Shown: positions 26,826 to 37,623, counted from the first letter of the stretch. The stretch: DNA of 64,000 nt from Paludibacteraceae bacterium (GCA_017547145.1 JAFYQJ010000014.1:62001-126000), one strand, 5' to 3'. Program-made: numbers and translations. Notes: generated by a model from the sequence alone, not told the origin.

Positions 26826-27287
26826 ATGGCAACATTTATTGGAAATATTGAGGTAAAACTGGATGCAAAAGGGCGAGTTTTTGTGCCTGCCGCGTATCGT
26901 AAGTTGCTTGTTTGTAGAGAGAAAGAGCAACTTGTGGTGCGTAAAGACCCTGATATGAATTGTTTGATTCTTTATCCTGAAAATGTTTGGAACAAAAAGG
27001 TAGAAACGCTTCAGGCAAACCTCGATGAGTGGAATTTTGAAGACCAAATGTTGCTTTCTCAATTTGTGTCCGATGCCGAATGGCTCGATATGGATTCGCA
27101 AGGACGAATTTTGTTAAACAAAAAAATGCTTCAACTTATTCAAGCCGAAAGCGAAGTACTTTTTGTGGGAATGTTGGATAGAATTGCCATTTGGGGTAAA
27201 GAGGGTTACGAACAAACAAAATTCTCGTCGGCCGACTTTGCAAAACGCCTTTCCGAAAAAATGAAAAAAACGTCTCACAATGAGTGA
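26826..27287 (+). CDS. mraZ: Transcriptional regulator MraZ
   Basis: 153 residues with two AbrB-like swapped hairpin repeats. The first has the DxxxR signature in VKLDAKGRVFVPAAYRK, the second in LDMDSQGRILLNKKM. MraZ forms a ring that binds repeated TGGGN boxes and represses its own cluster in the bacteria where it has been studied. It is the first gene of the division and cell-wall cluster and overlaps rsmH by 8 bp. The boxes upstream fit autoregulation. Confidence 0.95.
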   Translation: MATFIGNIEVKLDAKGRVFVPAAYRKLLVCREKEQLVVRKDPDMNCLILYPENVWNKKVETLQANLDEWNFEDQMLLSQFVSDAEWLDMDSQGRILLNKKMLQLIQAESEVLFVGMLDRIAIWGKEGYEQTKFSSADFAKRLSEKMKKTSHNE

Positions 27288-28188
27288 AATGCCTTATCAC
27301 ATACCGGCTTTGCTTAAGGAAACTGTCGATGGTTTGAATATAAATCCCGATGGAATATATGTAGATGTTACGTTTGGCGGAGGCGGTCATTCGCGAGAAA
27401 TTATGCGTCGCCTTGGCAAGAAGGGAAAACTTATCTCTTTCGATCAAGATTTGGATGCTTACGCCAATCGTATCGACGACGAGCGATTTGTGTTTGTGCG
27501 AAGCAATTTTCGTTATTTGAAAAACTTTTTGCGTTATCACGGTATCGAAAAGGTTGATGGTATTTTGGCGGATTTGGGAGTTTCGTTCCATCATTTCGAT
27601 GTGGCAAGTCGTGGATTTTCGTTCCGAATGGATGGCGAGCTAGATATGCGAATGAACGTAAAAGCCTCTCAAAAAGCTTCTGATGTGTTGAATGAGTATT
27701 CGGAAGAAGATTTGACTCGTGTTTTTCGTGTTTATGGCGAGTTGGCTCAACCGCAAAAAATGGCGAGAGCCATTGTGCGAGCTCGTGAAGAAAAACCATT
27801 TGTAATGGTGCAAGATTTGCTTTCGGTTGCTGAAAAATTGATTGCGAAAGAGCGTGCAAAAAAAGAGTTGGCGTGCGTTTTTCAAGCTTTGCGTATTGAG
27901 GTTAATAAAGAGATGGATGCTTTGAAGCAACTTTTGATGCAGTCGGCAGAAGTGCTGAAAGTGGGCGGACGCTTGTCGGTGCTTTCTTATCATTCGCTCG
28001 AAGATCGTTTGGTGAAGAATTTTATGAAAACAGGCAATTTTGACGGCAAAGTGGAAAAAGATTTTTTTGGAAACGTGATTGCTCCGCTCAAAATGACATC
28101 GAATAAAGTGATTGTGCCATCGGCAGAAGAAGTTGAGCGAAATCCTCGCTCACGAAGTGCAAAATTGCGTGTTGCAGAAAAAAAGTAA
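27280..28188 (+). CDS. rsmH: 16S rRNA m4C1402 methyltransferase RsmH
   Basis: 302 residues. SAM-binding motifs are DVTFGGGGHSREI near residue 29 and ILADLGVSFHHFD near 97; the catalytic region has LSYHSLEDRLVK and the C-terminus NPRSRSAKLRVAEK. It methylates N4 of C1402 in the ribosomal P site. The start at 27280 overlaps the end of mraZ, which implies translational coupling, as in most dcw clusters. Confidence 0.97.
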   Translation: MSEMPYHIPALLKETVDGLNINPDGIYVDVTFGGGGHSREIMRRLGKKGKLISFDQDLDAYANRIDDERFVFVRSNFRYLKNFLRYHGIEKVDGILADLGVSFHHFDVASRGFSFRMDGELDMRMNVKASQKASDVLNEYSEEDLTRVFRVYGELAQPQKMARAIVRAREEKPFVMVQDLLSVAEKLIAKERAKKELACVFQALRIEVNKEMDALKQLLMQSAEVLKVGGRLSVLSYHSLEDRLVKNFMKTGNFDGKVEKDFFGNVIAPLKMTSNKVIVPSAEEVERNPRSRSAKLRVAEKK

Positions 28189-28191
28189 CGG

Positions 28192-28560
28192 ATGGGTTTG
28201 AGTTTTAAAAAGAATAAAAATCGTGCGAAAGATGTTTCTGAAGTTGGAGCGTCTAGGATGGGAGAGCCATTCCGAATAGTGCATTTGCAAAAGTTGGTCG
28301 ATGTGTTGTTGGAATATGTGTTATTTCTAGTGGTGTTTTTTGGAGTTTCTTTTTGGTATATAGACAATAGGTATGTGTGCGAAAAGAAAATGCTTCAAAT
28401 TACAAAGTTGGAAAAAGAGTTGCAAGATAGAAAATTTGTTTGGCTCACTATATCGGCAGATTTAACGCAGTTGAGCCGTCAATCGGAAGTGGAGAAGGTG
28501 ATAAAGGAAAAAAATATAGAATTGAAAGTGTCGTCAGAACCTGCTATTAGAATAAAATGA
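28192..28560 (+). CDS. ftsL: FtsL-like cell division protein
   Basis: 122 residues in the usual ftsL position between rsmH and the division transpeptidase. It has a basic N-terminal cytoplasmic part, one membrane span (about 41-60, VLLEYVLFLVVFFGVSFWY) and a periplasmic coiled coil (KKMLQITKLEKELQDRKF). FtsL bridges FtsB and the FtsW-FtsI synthase. Sequence conservation in this family is low, so topology and position carry the call. It overlaps the next gene by 4 bp (ATGA). Confidence 0.85.
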   Translation: MGLSFKKNKNRAKDVSEVGASRMGEPFRIVHLQKLVDVLLEYVLFLVVFFGVSFWYIDNRYVCEKKMLQITKLEKELQDRKFVWLTISADLTQLSRQSEVEKVIKEKNIELKVSSEPAIRIK

Positions 28561-30632
28561 GTAAAGCGTTGGGAAGAAAGCAGTTGGTGTTTTATGCTTG
28601 GCTTTTCGTTGTGTTTTTGATGTTTGTAGCTGTTGTAGTTAAAATTGTAAAAATACAAGCAGATGCAGACAATTGGCTGAATGGTGTTGAGGAGTATGCA
28701 AAAAAAGTACCTGCAGAAGCTACTCGAGGTAATATATTTGCTTCGGATGGTCGATTGTTGGCCAGTTCATTGCCTTACTATAATTTGTTTATGGATACAC
28801 GTGCCGACAAGTGTTTAGTCGATAGTTTTTATGTAAAAGTAGATTCGTTGGCAATGTGCTTGTCGCAGAAATTTAAAAATCATTCAGAGCAAGAGTATAA
28901 AAGAATGCTCGAAAAGGCATTTGCGGATGGAGCTCGTTATTTCCCGATAGCAAAACGAGTTTCGTATACCGATGTACAAGATATAAAGCAGTTCCCTATT
29001 TTTCGTTGGAAGCGCAGAGGTGGTTTGATTTGTGAAGAACTGAAACGTCGTAGCAATCCGTTTGGGTATATGGCAGCATTGGGAAAAATATCGCATGATA
29101 AAGATCGTGGTACGCGTGGTATAGAAATGCGTTACGACTCCTTATTGAAAGGGACAAATGGTATTGCGTTAAAACAACGCTTGGCTGGGGTTACTTCTAT
29201 TTATAATATCGTAGAACCAATAGATGGTTTGGATTTGGTAACAACTATAGATGTTGAAATTCAGGATATTGCCGAAAAAGCTTTACGAGAAAGAATGTCG
29301 GCAATAGAAGCTAAACATGGCTGTGCTGTATTGATGGAAGTTGCTACAGGTGAGGTTAAGGCTTGTGTTAATTTGCAAAGAGGTACAGATGGAAAATATT
29401 TTGAAGGGAGAAATTGGGCTGTTTTGCGTACAGAACCCGGTTCTACAATGAAACCGCTTTCGCTAATTGTTGCATTAGAAGATGGTGTTGTTAAACTAAC
29501 GGATACTATCAATACCTACAATGGTGTATATCGTTTTCATGATCGTGATATGAAGGATTCGAATTGGCGAAATGGTGGTCATGGGATAATCACTGTTAAA
29601 GACGTAATAGCTTATTCGTCGAATATTGGTATTTCTAGAATAATAAATAAAAAGTATGGCAAAAGTCGCGATACTCAATGTGAATATGTAAATAAACTTT
29701 ATAAAATGGGAGTTTCTAAAGATTTAAGATTAGAAATCCCCGGTTATGAAGTGCCAAATGTGCGTCATCCTAAAGATCCTCATAGTCATTGGTATGGAAC
29801 CACATTGCCTTGGATGTCGATTGGCTATGAGTTGCAGCTGTCGCCAATTAATGTGTTGACTTTTTACAATGCAATAGCTAACAATGGTATTTTGTTACGC
29901 CCATTTTTTGTAAAAGCGGTTACCAAAAATAGTGAAGTTGTTCAATCTTATTCAACGGAGGTGTTAAATGATAATTTTTGCTCAAATTCTGTTTTGAGAA
30001 ATGTTCATGAGGCATTAGAAGCAGTTGTAGAATATGGTACTGGAAAAGCTGCAAAATCTGATTATGTAAAAATTGCGGGTAAAACAGGAACTGCTCAAGT
30101 TGGTTATGGTTCGGGGCTTCCTATTACGCATCAGGTATCTTTTTGTGGATATTTCCCTGCAGAGAAACCTTTGTATTCTTGTATAGTTGTTATTTATGAC
30201 CCACAAAAAGGGTATGCTTCTGGTGGTGCTATGAGTGGTGTTGTGTTTAAAAATATAGCGGAACAAGTGTATGCTCGAAAAGTTCAGTTAGACCCTAATG
30301 AAGCGGATATTGAATCGAAATATCCTGAGGTAAAAATGGGTAATAAGCATGCCACTGAGTTGTTGTTTGAGGAATTATCAGAAACAGAAAAAACGAAATT
30401 TTGGGCGAGAAATATATGCGATGGTTTGGATAAGTCTGATTTTTCAAGTCCAAGTAATATAGGTAGTCTAGTTCCCGATGTTGTTGGGATGGGGGCAAAA
30501 GATGCAGTGTTTTTGATTGAGAAATGTGGAGTTAGAGCATGTATTTCGGGAACGGGAAAAGTGGTGTCGCAATCGATTGCAGCAGGCACTAAACCACAAA
30601 AAGGTAATATTGTTTATTTGAACTTAAAATAA
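28557..30632 (+). CDS. ftsI: Division-specific transpeptidase (PBP, FtsI type) with PASTA
   Basis: 691 residues. One N-terminal membrane anchor is followed by the dimerisation domain with [20 protein letters not shown]. The transpeptidase domain has the SxxK motif S296-T-M-K299, SSN in AYSSNIGI, and KTGT near 509, so all three penicillin-binding motifs are intact. A C-terminal PASTA domain (about 632-691, [20 protein letters not shown]) ends the protein. It cross-links septal peptidoglycan with FtsW. It overlaps ftsL by 4 bp. Confidence 0.96.
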   Translation: MSKALGRKQLVFYAWLFVVFLMFVAVVVKIVKIQADADNWLNGVEEYAKKVPAEATRGNIFASDGRLLASSLPYYNLFMDTRADKCLVDSFYVKVDSLAMCLSQKFKNHSEQEYKRMLEKAFADGARYFPIAKRVSYTDVQDIKQFPIFRWKRRGGLICEELKRRSNPFGYMAALGKISHDKDRGTRGIEMRYDSLLKGTNGIALKQRLAGVTSIYNIVEPIDGLDLVTTIDVEIQDIAEKALRERMSAIEAKHGCAVLMEVATGEVKACVNLQRGTDGKYFEGRNWAVLRTEPGSTMKPLSLIVALEDGVVKLTDTINTYNGVYRFHDRDMKDSNWRNGGHGIITVKDVIAYSSNIGISRIINKKYGKSRDTQCEYVNKLYKMGVSKDLRLEIPGYEVPNVRHPKDPHSHWYGTTLPWMSIGYELQLSPINVLTFYNAIANNGILLRPFFVKAVTKNSEVVQSYSTEVLNDNFCSNSVLRNVHEALEAVVEYGTGKAAKSDYVKIAGKTGTAQVGYGSGLPITHQVSFCGYFPAEKPLYSCIVVIYDPQKGYASGGAMSGVVFKNIAEQVYARKVQLDPNEADIESKYPEVKMGNKHATELLFEELSETEKTKFWARNICDGLDKSDFSSPSNIGSLVPDVVGMGAKDAVFLIEKCGVRACISGTGKVVSQSIAAGTKPQKGNIVYLNLK

Positions 30633-30637
30633 AAATT

Positions 30638-32086
30638 ATGATACTATCGGAAATTCTAAAAGGCGTAAAGGTTTTGACAAATTTGACAACCGATGTAGCG
30701 GTAAAAAACATTTGTTTCGACTCTCGCAAAGTTGCAGAAGGAGATGTTTTTGTAGCTACTCGTGGTACTGCTGTTGATGGACATGATTTTGTTACAAAAG
30801 CAGTGGAGCAAGGTGCTGTAGCTGTAGTTTGCGAAACTTTGCCAGAGAAAATTGCCGAGAATGTTGTTTATGTTCAAGTTGCAGATAGTGCTGATGCTTT
30901 AGGAATTATGGCATCTAATTTTTACGAAAATCCATCGCAAAACTTAACACTTGTCGGTGTTACAGGAACAAACGGAAAAACTACCATTGCAACACTACTT
31001 TATCAACTTTTCCGCGCTTTGGGATTCAAAGTTGGTTTGCTTTCTACCGTGTGCAATTATATTGATGACGAAGCAGTTGAGTCGACTCATACTACACCAA
31101 ATGCGTTGGAATTGAATGCTCTTTTGGCGCGAATGGTAGATGCCGGTTGCGAATATGCATTTATGGAGGTAAGTTCGCATTCGGTGGAGCAACGTCGCAT
31201 TGCGGGATTGCAGTTCCGAGGAGGAATTTTCACCAACCTCACTCGCGACCACTTGGACTATCACAAAACAGTAGAAAATTACTTAAAAGCAAAAAAACGC
31301 TTTTTTGATGAATTGCCCAAAACAGCATTTGCTCTGACCAATGCCGACGACAAAAACGGCGAGGTGATGTTGCAAAATTGTGCAGCAGAGAAGAAAACAT
31401 ATTCGTTGAGAACGCTCGCCAATTTCAAAACTCGTATTCTCGAAAATTCTTTTGAAGGAATGCTATTGCAAATGAATGAACTCGAGGTGATGATGCCTTT
31501 TGTTGGCAAATTCAACGCAGCAAATCTTTCGGCAGTTTTTGGCGCTGCGGTGTTACTTGGTTTTGATGAATTGGAAGTGCTTACAAAGTTAAGTTCGTTA
31601 AAATCGGTTTCTGGTCGTTTTGAAACTATTCGAAACGAAGGCATTACGGCAATTGTTGATTATGCTCATACGCCAGATGCGTTGAACAATGTCATTTCTA
31701 CAATAAACGATATTCGTGCTGGTCAAGGTAATTTGATTACAGTAGTTGGCTGTGGAGGTAATCGTGATAAAGGCAAACGTCCAATGATGGCTCGTGAAGC
31801 AGTAAACGGAAGCAATCGTGTAATTCTTACCTCCGACAATCCTCGCGACGAAGAACCACAAGACATCCTTAACGATATGCTAGAAGGCGTAGATGCAAGT
31901 GAACGACGCAAGGTGTTGGTCATTGCCGATCGTCGTGAAGCAATAAAAACTGCATGTGCATTGGCACAAAATGGCGATGTGATTTTGGTAGCAGGCAAAG
32001 GACACGAGAACTACCAAATCATAAAAGGCATAAAACATCACTTTGATGACAAAGAAGAAATTCAATTAGCATTAAATAACCAATAA
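30638..32086 (+). CDS. murE: UDP-MurNAc-tripeptide synthetase MurE (meso-DAP type)
   Basis: 482 residues with three Mur-ligase domains. The ATP loop TGTNGKTT falls at about 108-115, a lysine-containing region follows, and the C-terminal domain holds SDNPRDEEP. In this family DNPR marks enzymes that add meso-diaminopimelate rather than lysine, so the wall is predicted to be DAP-type. It lies 5 bp after ftsI. The base composition of the second half is slightly richer in GC than its start. Confidence 0.97.
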   Translation: MILSEILKGVKVLTNLTTDVAVKNICFDSRKVAEGDVFVATRGTAVDGHDFVTKAVEQGAVAVVCETLPEKIAENVVYVQVADSADALGIMASNFYENPSQNLTLVGVTGTNGKTTIATLLYQLFRALGFKVGLLSTVCNYIDDEAVESTHTTPNALELNALLARMVDAGCEYAFMEVSSHSVEQRRIAGLQFRGGIFTNLTRDHLDYHKTVENYLKAKKRFFDELPKTAFALTNADDKNGEVMLQNCAAEKKTYSLRTLANFKTRILENSFEGMLLQMNELEVMMPFVGKFNAANLSAVFGAAVLLGFDELEVLTKLSSLKSVSGRFETIRNEGITAIVDYAHTPDALNNVISTINDIRAGQGNLITVVGCGGNRDKGKRPMMAREAVNGSNRVILTSDNPRDEEPQDILNDMLEGVDASERRKVLVIADRREAIKTACALAQNGDVILVAGKGHENYQIIKGIKHHFDDKEEIQLALNNQ

Positions 32087-32100
32087 AATAGAAGAAAACC

Positions 32101-33381
32101 ATGTTGTACTATCTTTTCGATTTTTTAGACAAAACGTTTGATTTGCCCGGATCGGGACTCTTTCATTATATCTCGTTTCGTGCTGTGTTAGCAGCTTTGT
32201 TGGCACTTGTTGTTTCTATTTGGTTTGGAAAATATTTTATCGCTTTGCTCAAACGTCGCAATATTTCGGAAGTGCAACGCGATGAGAAACTTGACCCGTT
32301 CAACACACAAAAGAAAGGCGTTCCTACAATGGGAGGAATCGTAATAATCGTATCAGTGCTTTTGCCATGCTTGCTGATAGGTAAATTGTCGAACGTTTAT
32401 CTCGTGTTGATGATTATCACCACACTGCTTTTGGGTACACTTGGGTTTGTCGATGATTATATCAAAACATTCAAAAAAAACAAAGAAGGATTAAATGGTT
32501 GGTGGAAAATTGCCGGACAAGTAACTCTTGGTTTGATTGTTGGATTGACTTTGCGTTTTAGTCCCGTAACGGTGATGAACGAAACGGTTGATGTACTTAC
32601 AGAAAATAACGTTACAGTTGTTTATAAATCTCCTGATGTAAAATCAACTCAAACAACAATTCCTTTTCTTAAAAATCACAACTTCAACTATGCCGATATG
32701 TTCAACTTCTTGGGAACTCCATATAAGTATTGGGCTGGTTGGGTGTTTTTTGTGTTGCTAACGGTTATTGTGGTTGCTGCTGTTTCCAATAGTGCAAATC
32801 TAAACGATGGAATGGATGGAATGACGGCAGGGAATTCGGCCATTATTGGCGTTGCGCTTATTGTATTAGCCTACGTTTCGGGAAGTACGCTTTGGGCAGA
32901 TTATTTCGATGTGATGTACATTCCACAGAGTGAAGAATTGGTTGTGTTTTTGAGTGCGTTCGTTGGTGCGTTGATTGGATTTTTGTGGTACAACTCATTT
33001 CCTGCACAAATTTTTATGGGAGATACTGGAAGCTTGACAATTGGAGGGATTATTGCTGTATCTGCGGTGATTATTCACAAAGAGTTGTTGTTACCTATTT
33101 TGTGTGGAGTATTTCTAATTGAAAGTTTGTCGGTGATTTTGCAACGCAACTATTATGTATTTAACAAAAAACGAGGCCAACATAAGCGTTTGTGGAAACG
33201 CACGCCAATTCACGACCATTTCCGTACATCAATGGAACAAGTGTTGAAAGTTGACCCAACATGCGTTGTAAAATTTAAGGGTTCGAAGGAGTTGCATCAC
33301 GAAACTAAAATTACGCTTCGTTTTTGGATTGTAACCATCATTTTGGCGGCATTGACCATTTTGACGTTAAAAATTAGATAA
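32101..33381 (+). CDS. mraY: Phospho-MurNAc-pentapeptide transferase MraY
   Basis: 426 residues with about ten membrane spans. Catalytic motifs are GTLGFVDDYIKTFKKNK, NLNDGMDGMTAGN and the histidine motif RTPIHDHF. It transfers phospho-MurNAc-pentapeptide to undecaprenyl phosphate, forming lipid I. It is some 60 residues longer than the E. coli protein because of an insertion near residues 160-200, a feature common in Bacteroidota. It follows murE by 14 bp. Confidence 0.97.
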   Translation: MLYYLFDFLDKTFDLPGSGLFHYISFRAVLAALLALVVSIWFGKYFIALLKRRNISEVQRDEKLDPFNTQKKGVPTMGGIVIIVSVLLPCLLIGKLSNVYLVLMIITTLLLGTLGFVDDYIKTFKKNKEGLNGWWKIAGQVTLGLIVGLTLRFSPVTVMNETVDVLTENNVTVVYKSPDVKSTQTTIPFLKNHNFNYADMFNFLGTPYKYWAGWVFFVLLTVIVVAAVSNSANLNDGMDGMTAGNSAIIGVALIVLAYVSGSTLWADYFDVMYIPQSEELVVFLSAFVGALIGFLWYNSFPAQIFMGDTGSLTIGGIIAVSAVIIHKELLLPILCGVFLIESLSVILQRNYYVFNKKRGQHKRLWKRTPIHDHFRTSMEQVLKVDPTCVVKFKGSKELHHETKITLRFWIVTIILAALTILTLKIR

Positions 33382-33383
33382 TA

Positions 33384-33839
33384 ATGAAAAACGAAACTCT
33401 TTTTTTAGAAAAACAGCGATTTACACAATGGTGGCTTTGGCTAATTATGATTTTGGTAGTTGCTTCTGCATTTTATTATGAAGAATCGACTTTGGAAAAG
33501 ATTGTGGTTTTGGTTATTCTTATTCCTTTTTTTCTATTTGTTCTAAATCTTGAAACCGAAATTTCATCAGAAGGGATTAGCGTGAGATTTTTCCCATTTC
33601 ATTTGAAAAAGAAATTTTTCGCTTGGGATGAAATTGTAAAAGCAGAAGTTCGCGAATATTCTCCTTTGCTCGAATATGGAGGTTGGGGCATTCGCAGAGG
33701 AAAGAGTGGTGTAGCTTATAATGTAAAAGGAAATATGGGTTTGCAGTTGGTTTTGAAAAGTGGTAAAAAGATTCTTATCGGAACTCAAAAAACAGAAGAA
33801 CTCAAACAAATTTTGGTAGAACGAGAAAATAAAAAATAG
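33384..33839 (+). CDS. PH-like membrane protein inserted between mraY and murD
   Basis: 151 residues: two adjacent membrane spans near the N-terminus (WWLWLIMILVVASAFYY and KIVVLVILIPFFLFVL), then a cytoplasmic beta-rich part (EISSEGISVRFFPFHLKKKFFAWDEI...GLQLVLKSGKKILIGTQKTEEL) resembling a bacterial PH-like domain. It is 2 bp from both mraY and murD, so it is translated as part of the dcw operon although it is not a standard member. Function unknown; a membrane-tethered adaptor role is only a guess. Confidence 0.8.
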   Translation: MKNETLFLEKQRFTQWWLWLIMILVVASAFYYEESTLEKIVVLVILIPFFLFVLNLETEISSEGISVRFFPFHLKKKFFAWDEIVKAEVREYSPLLEYGGWGIRRGKSGVAYNVKGNMGLQLVLKSGKKILIGTQKTEELKQILVERENKK

Positions 33840-33841
33840 AT

Positions 33842-35185
33842 ATGAAAAGATTGGTAATTCTAGGTGGAGGTGAAAGTGGAGTAGGAACAGCAATTCTTGC
33901 TGCCAAACAAGGTTATGAAGTTTTTTTGTCGGACAAAGGTGCTTTGAAACCTGAGTATAAAGCAGAACTCGAAAAACGTGGTTTTGCTTACGAGGAAAAA
34001 CAACATACCGAAGAGTTAATTTACAATGCCGACGAGGTGGTGAAAAGTCCGGGCATTCCAGAAAAAACTCCGATTATCGAAAACCTTCGTGCGAAAGGCA
34101 TTCCCGTTATTTCGGAAATAGAGTTTGCTTCACGTTATACGGATGCAAAGAAAATCTGTATCACAGGTTCCAACGGAAAAACAACTACAACGATGTTGAC
34201 CTATTTCATTCTAAAAAATGAGGGGTTGAATGTAGGATTGGCAGGCAACGTAGGTAAAAGTTTTGCTTGGCAAGTGGCAGAGTGCAATTACGATTATTAT
34301 GTATTGGAACTCAGCTCTTTCCAACTCGACGGAATGTACGATTTCAAAGCCGATGTATCGGTGATTTTGAACATTACGCCCGACCATCTAGACCGTTACG
34401 ATTATAAATTCCAAAACTATATCGATTCAAAATTCCGTATCCTCCAAAACCAAACACCTGAAGATGCCTTCATTTTTTGGAACGACGATCCTGTACTAAA
34501 AGCCGAAATAGAAAAACGCAACATCAAAGCACAACTATTGCCTTTTGCTCTTGAAAAAACAGACAAAACACGTGCATTTGTCGAAGAGCAAGATTTGACT
34601 ATCAAAGCTCAACAAGAAGCCGACGATATGGTAATGTCTCTTGAAGAATTGGCATTGCAAGGCACACACAATGTCTACAATTCGATGGCGGCAGGTTTGG
34701 CTGCACAAATTGTGAACATTCGTAAGGAAACCATTCGCAAATCGCTGGCAGAATTTAAAGGTGTCGAACATCGTTTGGAATACGTTGCTTCGGTGCGTGG
34801 CGTTCGCTACATCAACGACTCTAAAGCTACTAACGTAAATTCTTGTTGGTATGCATTGCAAAGTATGAAAACACCTGTTGTGCTTATTCTTGGTGGTACC
34901 GACAAGGGCAACGACTATTCGGAAATAGAAATGCTCGTTCGCGAAAAAGTTCATACACTTATCTTCATGGGCGAAGACAATTCTAAACTGATTGATTTTT
35001 GGAAAGACCATTGCACTTGTCCAATGTACGATGTTCATTCTATTGAAGAATGTGTAGCAAAAGCTTACGAGGTGGCTCAAAGAGGCGATACAGTATTGCT
35101 TTCACCTTGTTGTGCAAGCTTCGACTTGTTCAAAAATTACGAAGACCGCGGCGAACAATTCAAAAAAGCAGTAAGACAATTATAA
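33842..35185 (+). CDS. murD: UDP-MurNAc-L-alanine:D-glutamate ligase MurD
   Basis: 447 residues. The N-terminal Rossmann-like domain starts RLVILGGGESGVGTA. The ATP loop TGSNGKTTTTML falls near residue 110, followed by LELSSFQLDG and NITPDHLDRY, and the C-terminal domain has YINDSKATNVNS and LSPCCASFDLFKNYEDRGEQF. It adds D-glutamate to UDP-MurNAc-L-alanine. It sits 2 bp after the PH-like gene and 10 bp before ftsW. Confidence 0.97.
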   Translation: MKRLVILGGGESGVGTAILAAKQGYEVFLSDKGALKPEYKAELEKRGFAYEEKQHTEELIYNADEVVKSPGIPEKTPIIENLRAKGIPVISEIEFASRYTDAKKICITGSNGKTTTTMLTYFILKNEGLNVGLAGNVGKSFAWQVAECNYDYYVLELSSFQLDGMYDFKADVSVILNITPDHLDRYDYKFQNYIDSKFRILQNQTPEDAFIFWNDDPVLKAEIEKRNIKAQLLPFALEKTDKTRAFVEEQDLTIKAQQEADDMVMSLEELALQGTHNVYNSMAAGLAAQIVNIRKETIRKSLAEFKGVEHRLEYVASVRGVRYINDSKATNVNSCWYALQSMKTPVVLILGGTDKGNDYSEIEMLVREKVHTLIFMGEDNSKLIDFWKDHCTCPMYDVHSIEECVAKAYEVAQRGDTVLLSPCCASFDLFKNYEDRGEQFKKAVRQL

Positions 35186-35195
35186 TTTAAAGGAA

Positions 35196-36488
35196 ATGAG
35201 AGAAGCTTTACGAAAAATATTTAAGGGTGATGTTCTTGTATGGACTGTATTTATACTGCTACTTGTATTTTCAGTACTACAAGTTTTTAGTGCCATCAGT
35301 TATCTTACGTATCTTTCGTCTGCATATACTTCGCCTATACAGCAGCATATTATTTTCTTGATGGCTGGTGTTATTATTGTCATACTTTTTGTAAATGTAA
35401 AAATCTTTCGTCCTACTACAAAGTTCTTTCGTATAGGATCATATTTTGGATTGTTGTTCTCGTGGGGACTACTTTTATACTTGCTTTCTAGGGGACAAAA
35501 AATAGGTGATGCTGCTCGTTGGTTGGAAGTTTTTGGTTTTACGATTCAGCCATCGGAGTTTGCTAAATTTTTCTTGATTATAACAATTGCCGATTTGCTT
35601 GATTCTAATTATTGTATTTTAGAAAAGGTGATTTCTTATTTTCGTAGGTCGGAGTTCTCTTTCTCGTCAAAGCAACAATTCGGTATAATCGTATTTTTAT
35701 TTTTTGTAACGTGTATTCTTATTGCAGCAGAAAATCTTTCGACAGCAGTTTTGCTTGGAATTGTTGTTTTTGTAATGCTTAGTTTGAGTAATGTGGCTTG
35801 GAAAAAAATTGCTTTGTTGCTTGGAGGAATTGTAACAGTTATTATGATATGTTGGGGAATTTCGAAATTAGTACCCGAAGATGCAAAATCGGACAATGCA
35901 GCAGTTGCAAAAGTTGTTGGATTTTTACATCGTTTCCCTACTTGGGAGTCGCGTGTTGTAGAGTTTTTTAAACCCGATACCGACGATAAATACAAAATTA
36001 CAGACAAAAGCAGACAAAATGTTCATGCACAACGTGCTATAGCAAGAGGTGGTTTTGCGAAGTTTGGTCCGGGAACGAGTATCGAACGCGATTATTTGCC
36101 TAATGCCTATAACGATTTTATTTACGCAATAGTAGTTGAGGAGTATGGATTGCTAGGTGGCGTTATCATAATTGTACTTTTTCTTGGATTGTTGTTTAGG
36201 GCTCCAGCTATAGCGTGGCGACAGAAGTCGGAGTATGCATCTTTTTTGGTTTTTGGAGCTACTTTTATTATTGTTTTGCAAGCGTTTATAAATATGGCAG
36301 TATCTGTAAAATTGGGTCCTGTTACGGGACAACCTCTGCCATTGATAAGCAAAGGCGGTACATCTATCTTTTTTGTTTGTGCTTATTTTGGATTGATTCT
36401 AAATTTAAGTAAGAAAGAAACGGAAAACGAAAGTTTAATTGAAATAAAAAAAGGAAACAATGAAGACGAATTTCAGATTTTTGATTAG
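35196..36488 (+). CDS. ftsW: Septal peptidoglycan polymerase FtsW (SEDS)
   Basis: 430 residues with about ten membrane spans. Family signatures include GDAARWLEVFGFTIQPSEFAKF, ARGGFAKFGPGTSIERDYLPNAYNDFIYAIVVEEYG and the C-terminal PLPLISKGGTSIFF. It polymerises lipid II at the septum with the FtsI-type transpeptidase. A short charged cytoplasmic tail follows. Its end overlaps the start of murG by 29 bp. Confidence 0.96.
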   Translation: MREALRKIFKGDVLVWTVFILLLVFSVLQVFSAISYLTYLSSAYTSPIQQHIIFLMAGVIIVILFVNVKIFRPTTKFFRIGSYFGLLFSWGLLLYLLSRGQKIGDAARWLEVFGFTIQPSEFAKFFLIITIADLLDSNYCILEKVISYFRRSEFSFSSKQQFGIIVFLFFVTCILIAAENLSTAVLLGIVVFVMLSLSNVAWKKIALLLGGIVTVIMICWGISKLVPEDAKSDNAAVAKVVGFLHRFPTWESRVVEFFKPDTDDKYKITDKSRQNVHAQRAIARGGFAKFGPGTSIERDYLPNAYNDFIYAIVVEEYGLLGGVIIIVLFLGLLFRAPAIAWRQKSEYASFLVFGATFIIVLQAFINMAVSVKLGPVTGQPLPLISKGGTSIFFVCAYFGLILNLSKKETENESLIEIKKGNNEDEFQIFD

Positions 36489-37560
36489 TGGAGGTGGCAC
36501 AGGCGGACATATTTTCCCTGCTGTGAGTATTGCCAATGCATTGCGTGAGATGCACCCAAGTTGTGAAATTCTTTTTGTAGGCGCTCTCGGGCGAATGGAG
36601 ATGGAGCGTGTGCCTGCAGCGGGTTACGATATTGTAGGCTTGCCGGTGCAGGGATTCGACCGTAAGAATTTGTTCCGCAACATTCCTATTCTTTGGAATT
36701 TGATGAAAAGCATGCGAAAAGTTCGCCAAGTTATCAAAGATTTTCGTCCCGATGTGGCTATTGGTGTAGGTGGATATGCAAGCGGTGCGGCTATGAAGGT
36801 GGCAGCACGCATGGGCATTCCCGTGCTTTTGCAAGAACAAAACGGTTTTGCCGGTGTAACAAATAAATTGCTAAAAAACGATGCCGCAAAAATTTGCGTG
36901 GCGTACGAAGGTATGGAGCGATTTTTTCCAGCCGAAAAAATAATTCTTACTGGCAATCCTGTTCGTCAGAACCTAACTCAAGGCTCTCGTGAAGAGGCAT
37001 ACGAACATTTTTCGCTCTCGCCGGAGAAAAAAACATTGCTCATTATTGGCGGAAGTCTTGGAGCAAGAACGATAAATAATAGCGTAAAAAAACATCTGCA
37101 ACAGCTTGCCGAGAGTGGTGTGCAAGTGATTTGGCAAACAGGTAAGTTTTACATCGACGATTGCCGAGCAGAAGCCGAAAAAACGGCTAACCCCAATTTG
37201 ATTGTTACCGACTTTGTGAGCCGAATGGATCTGGCGTATGCTGCAGCCGATTTGGTAATTTCACGTGCTGGAGCAAGTAGCATTTCGGAACTTTGTTTGC
37301 TTGGCAAACCAAGTGTTTTGGTGCCATCGCCCAACGTAGCGGAAGACCACCAAACACATAACGCTATGGCTTTGGTGCGGAAAAATGCGGCTGTGCTGGT
37401 AAAAGACGCCGATGCTGAAAACGACTTGATAGCAACTGCACTCGCTTTGCTCTCCGATACTGAAAAACTGGAAGAACTCTCGGTTAACGTCTTGACCTTG
37501 GCTGAACGCGATTCTGCTCGCCGCATTGCCGACGAGGTGATGAAATTGGTGGAGAAATAA
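36460..37560 (+). CDS. murG: Lipid II-forming GlcNAc transferase MurG
   Basis: 366 residues. The GT-B fold glycosyltransferase has GGGTGGHIFPAVSIA near the N-terminus, IGVGGYASGAAM, LLQEQNGFAGVTNK, and the UDP-GlcNAc-binding ISRAGASSISELCLLGKPSVLVPSP. It adds GlcNAc to lipid I at the inner face of the membrane. The ATG at 36460 lies inside ftsW, and the next in-frame options would remove the glycine-rich loop, so the overlap is probably real. Confidence 0.97.
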   Translation: MKTNFRFLISGGGTGGHIFPAVSIANALREMHPSCEILFVGALGRMEMERVPAAGYDIVGLPVQGFDRKNLFRNIPILWNLMKSMRKVRQVIKDFRPDVAIGVGGYASGAAMKVAARMGIPVLLQEQNGFAGVTNKLLKNDAAKICVAYEGMERFFPAEKIILTGNPVRQNLTQGSREEAYEHFSLSPEKKTLLIIGGSLGARTINNSVKKHLQQLAESGVQVIWQTGKFYIDDCRAEAEKTANPNLIVTDFVSRMDLAYAAADLVISRAGASSISELCLLGKPSVLVPSPNVAEDHQTHNAMALVRKNAAVLVKDADAENDLIATALALLSDTEKLEELSVNVLTLAERDSARRIADEVMKLVEK

Positions 37561-37623
37561 GACTAAATATAGAACAAAACCCATACAATTGGGCAACAGA
37601 CGAATATAATAATTGAAAGGATT

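Noticed and set aside
34535..35080. 181-codon frame antisense to murD
   Set aside because: A shadow of the MurD C-terminal domain.
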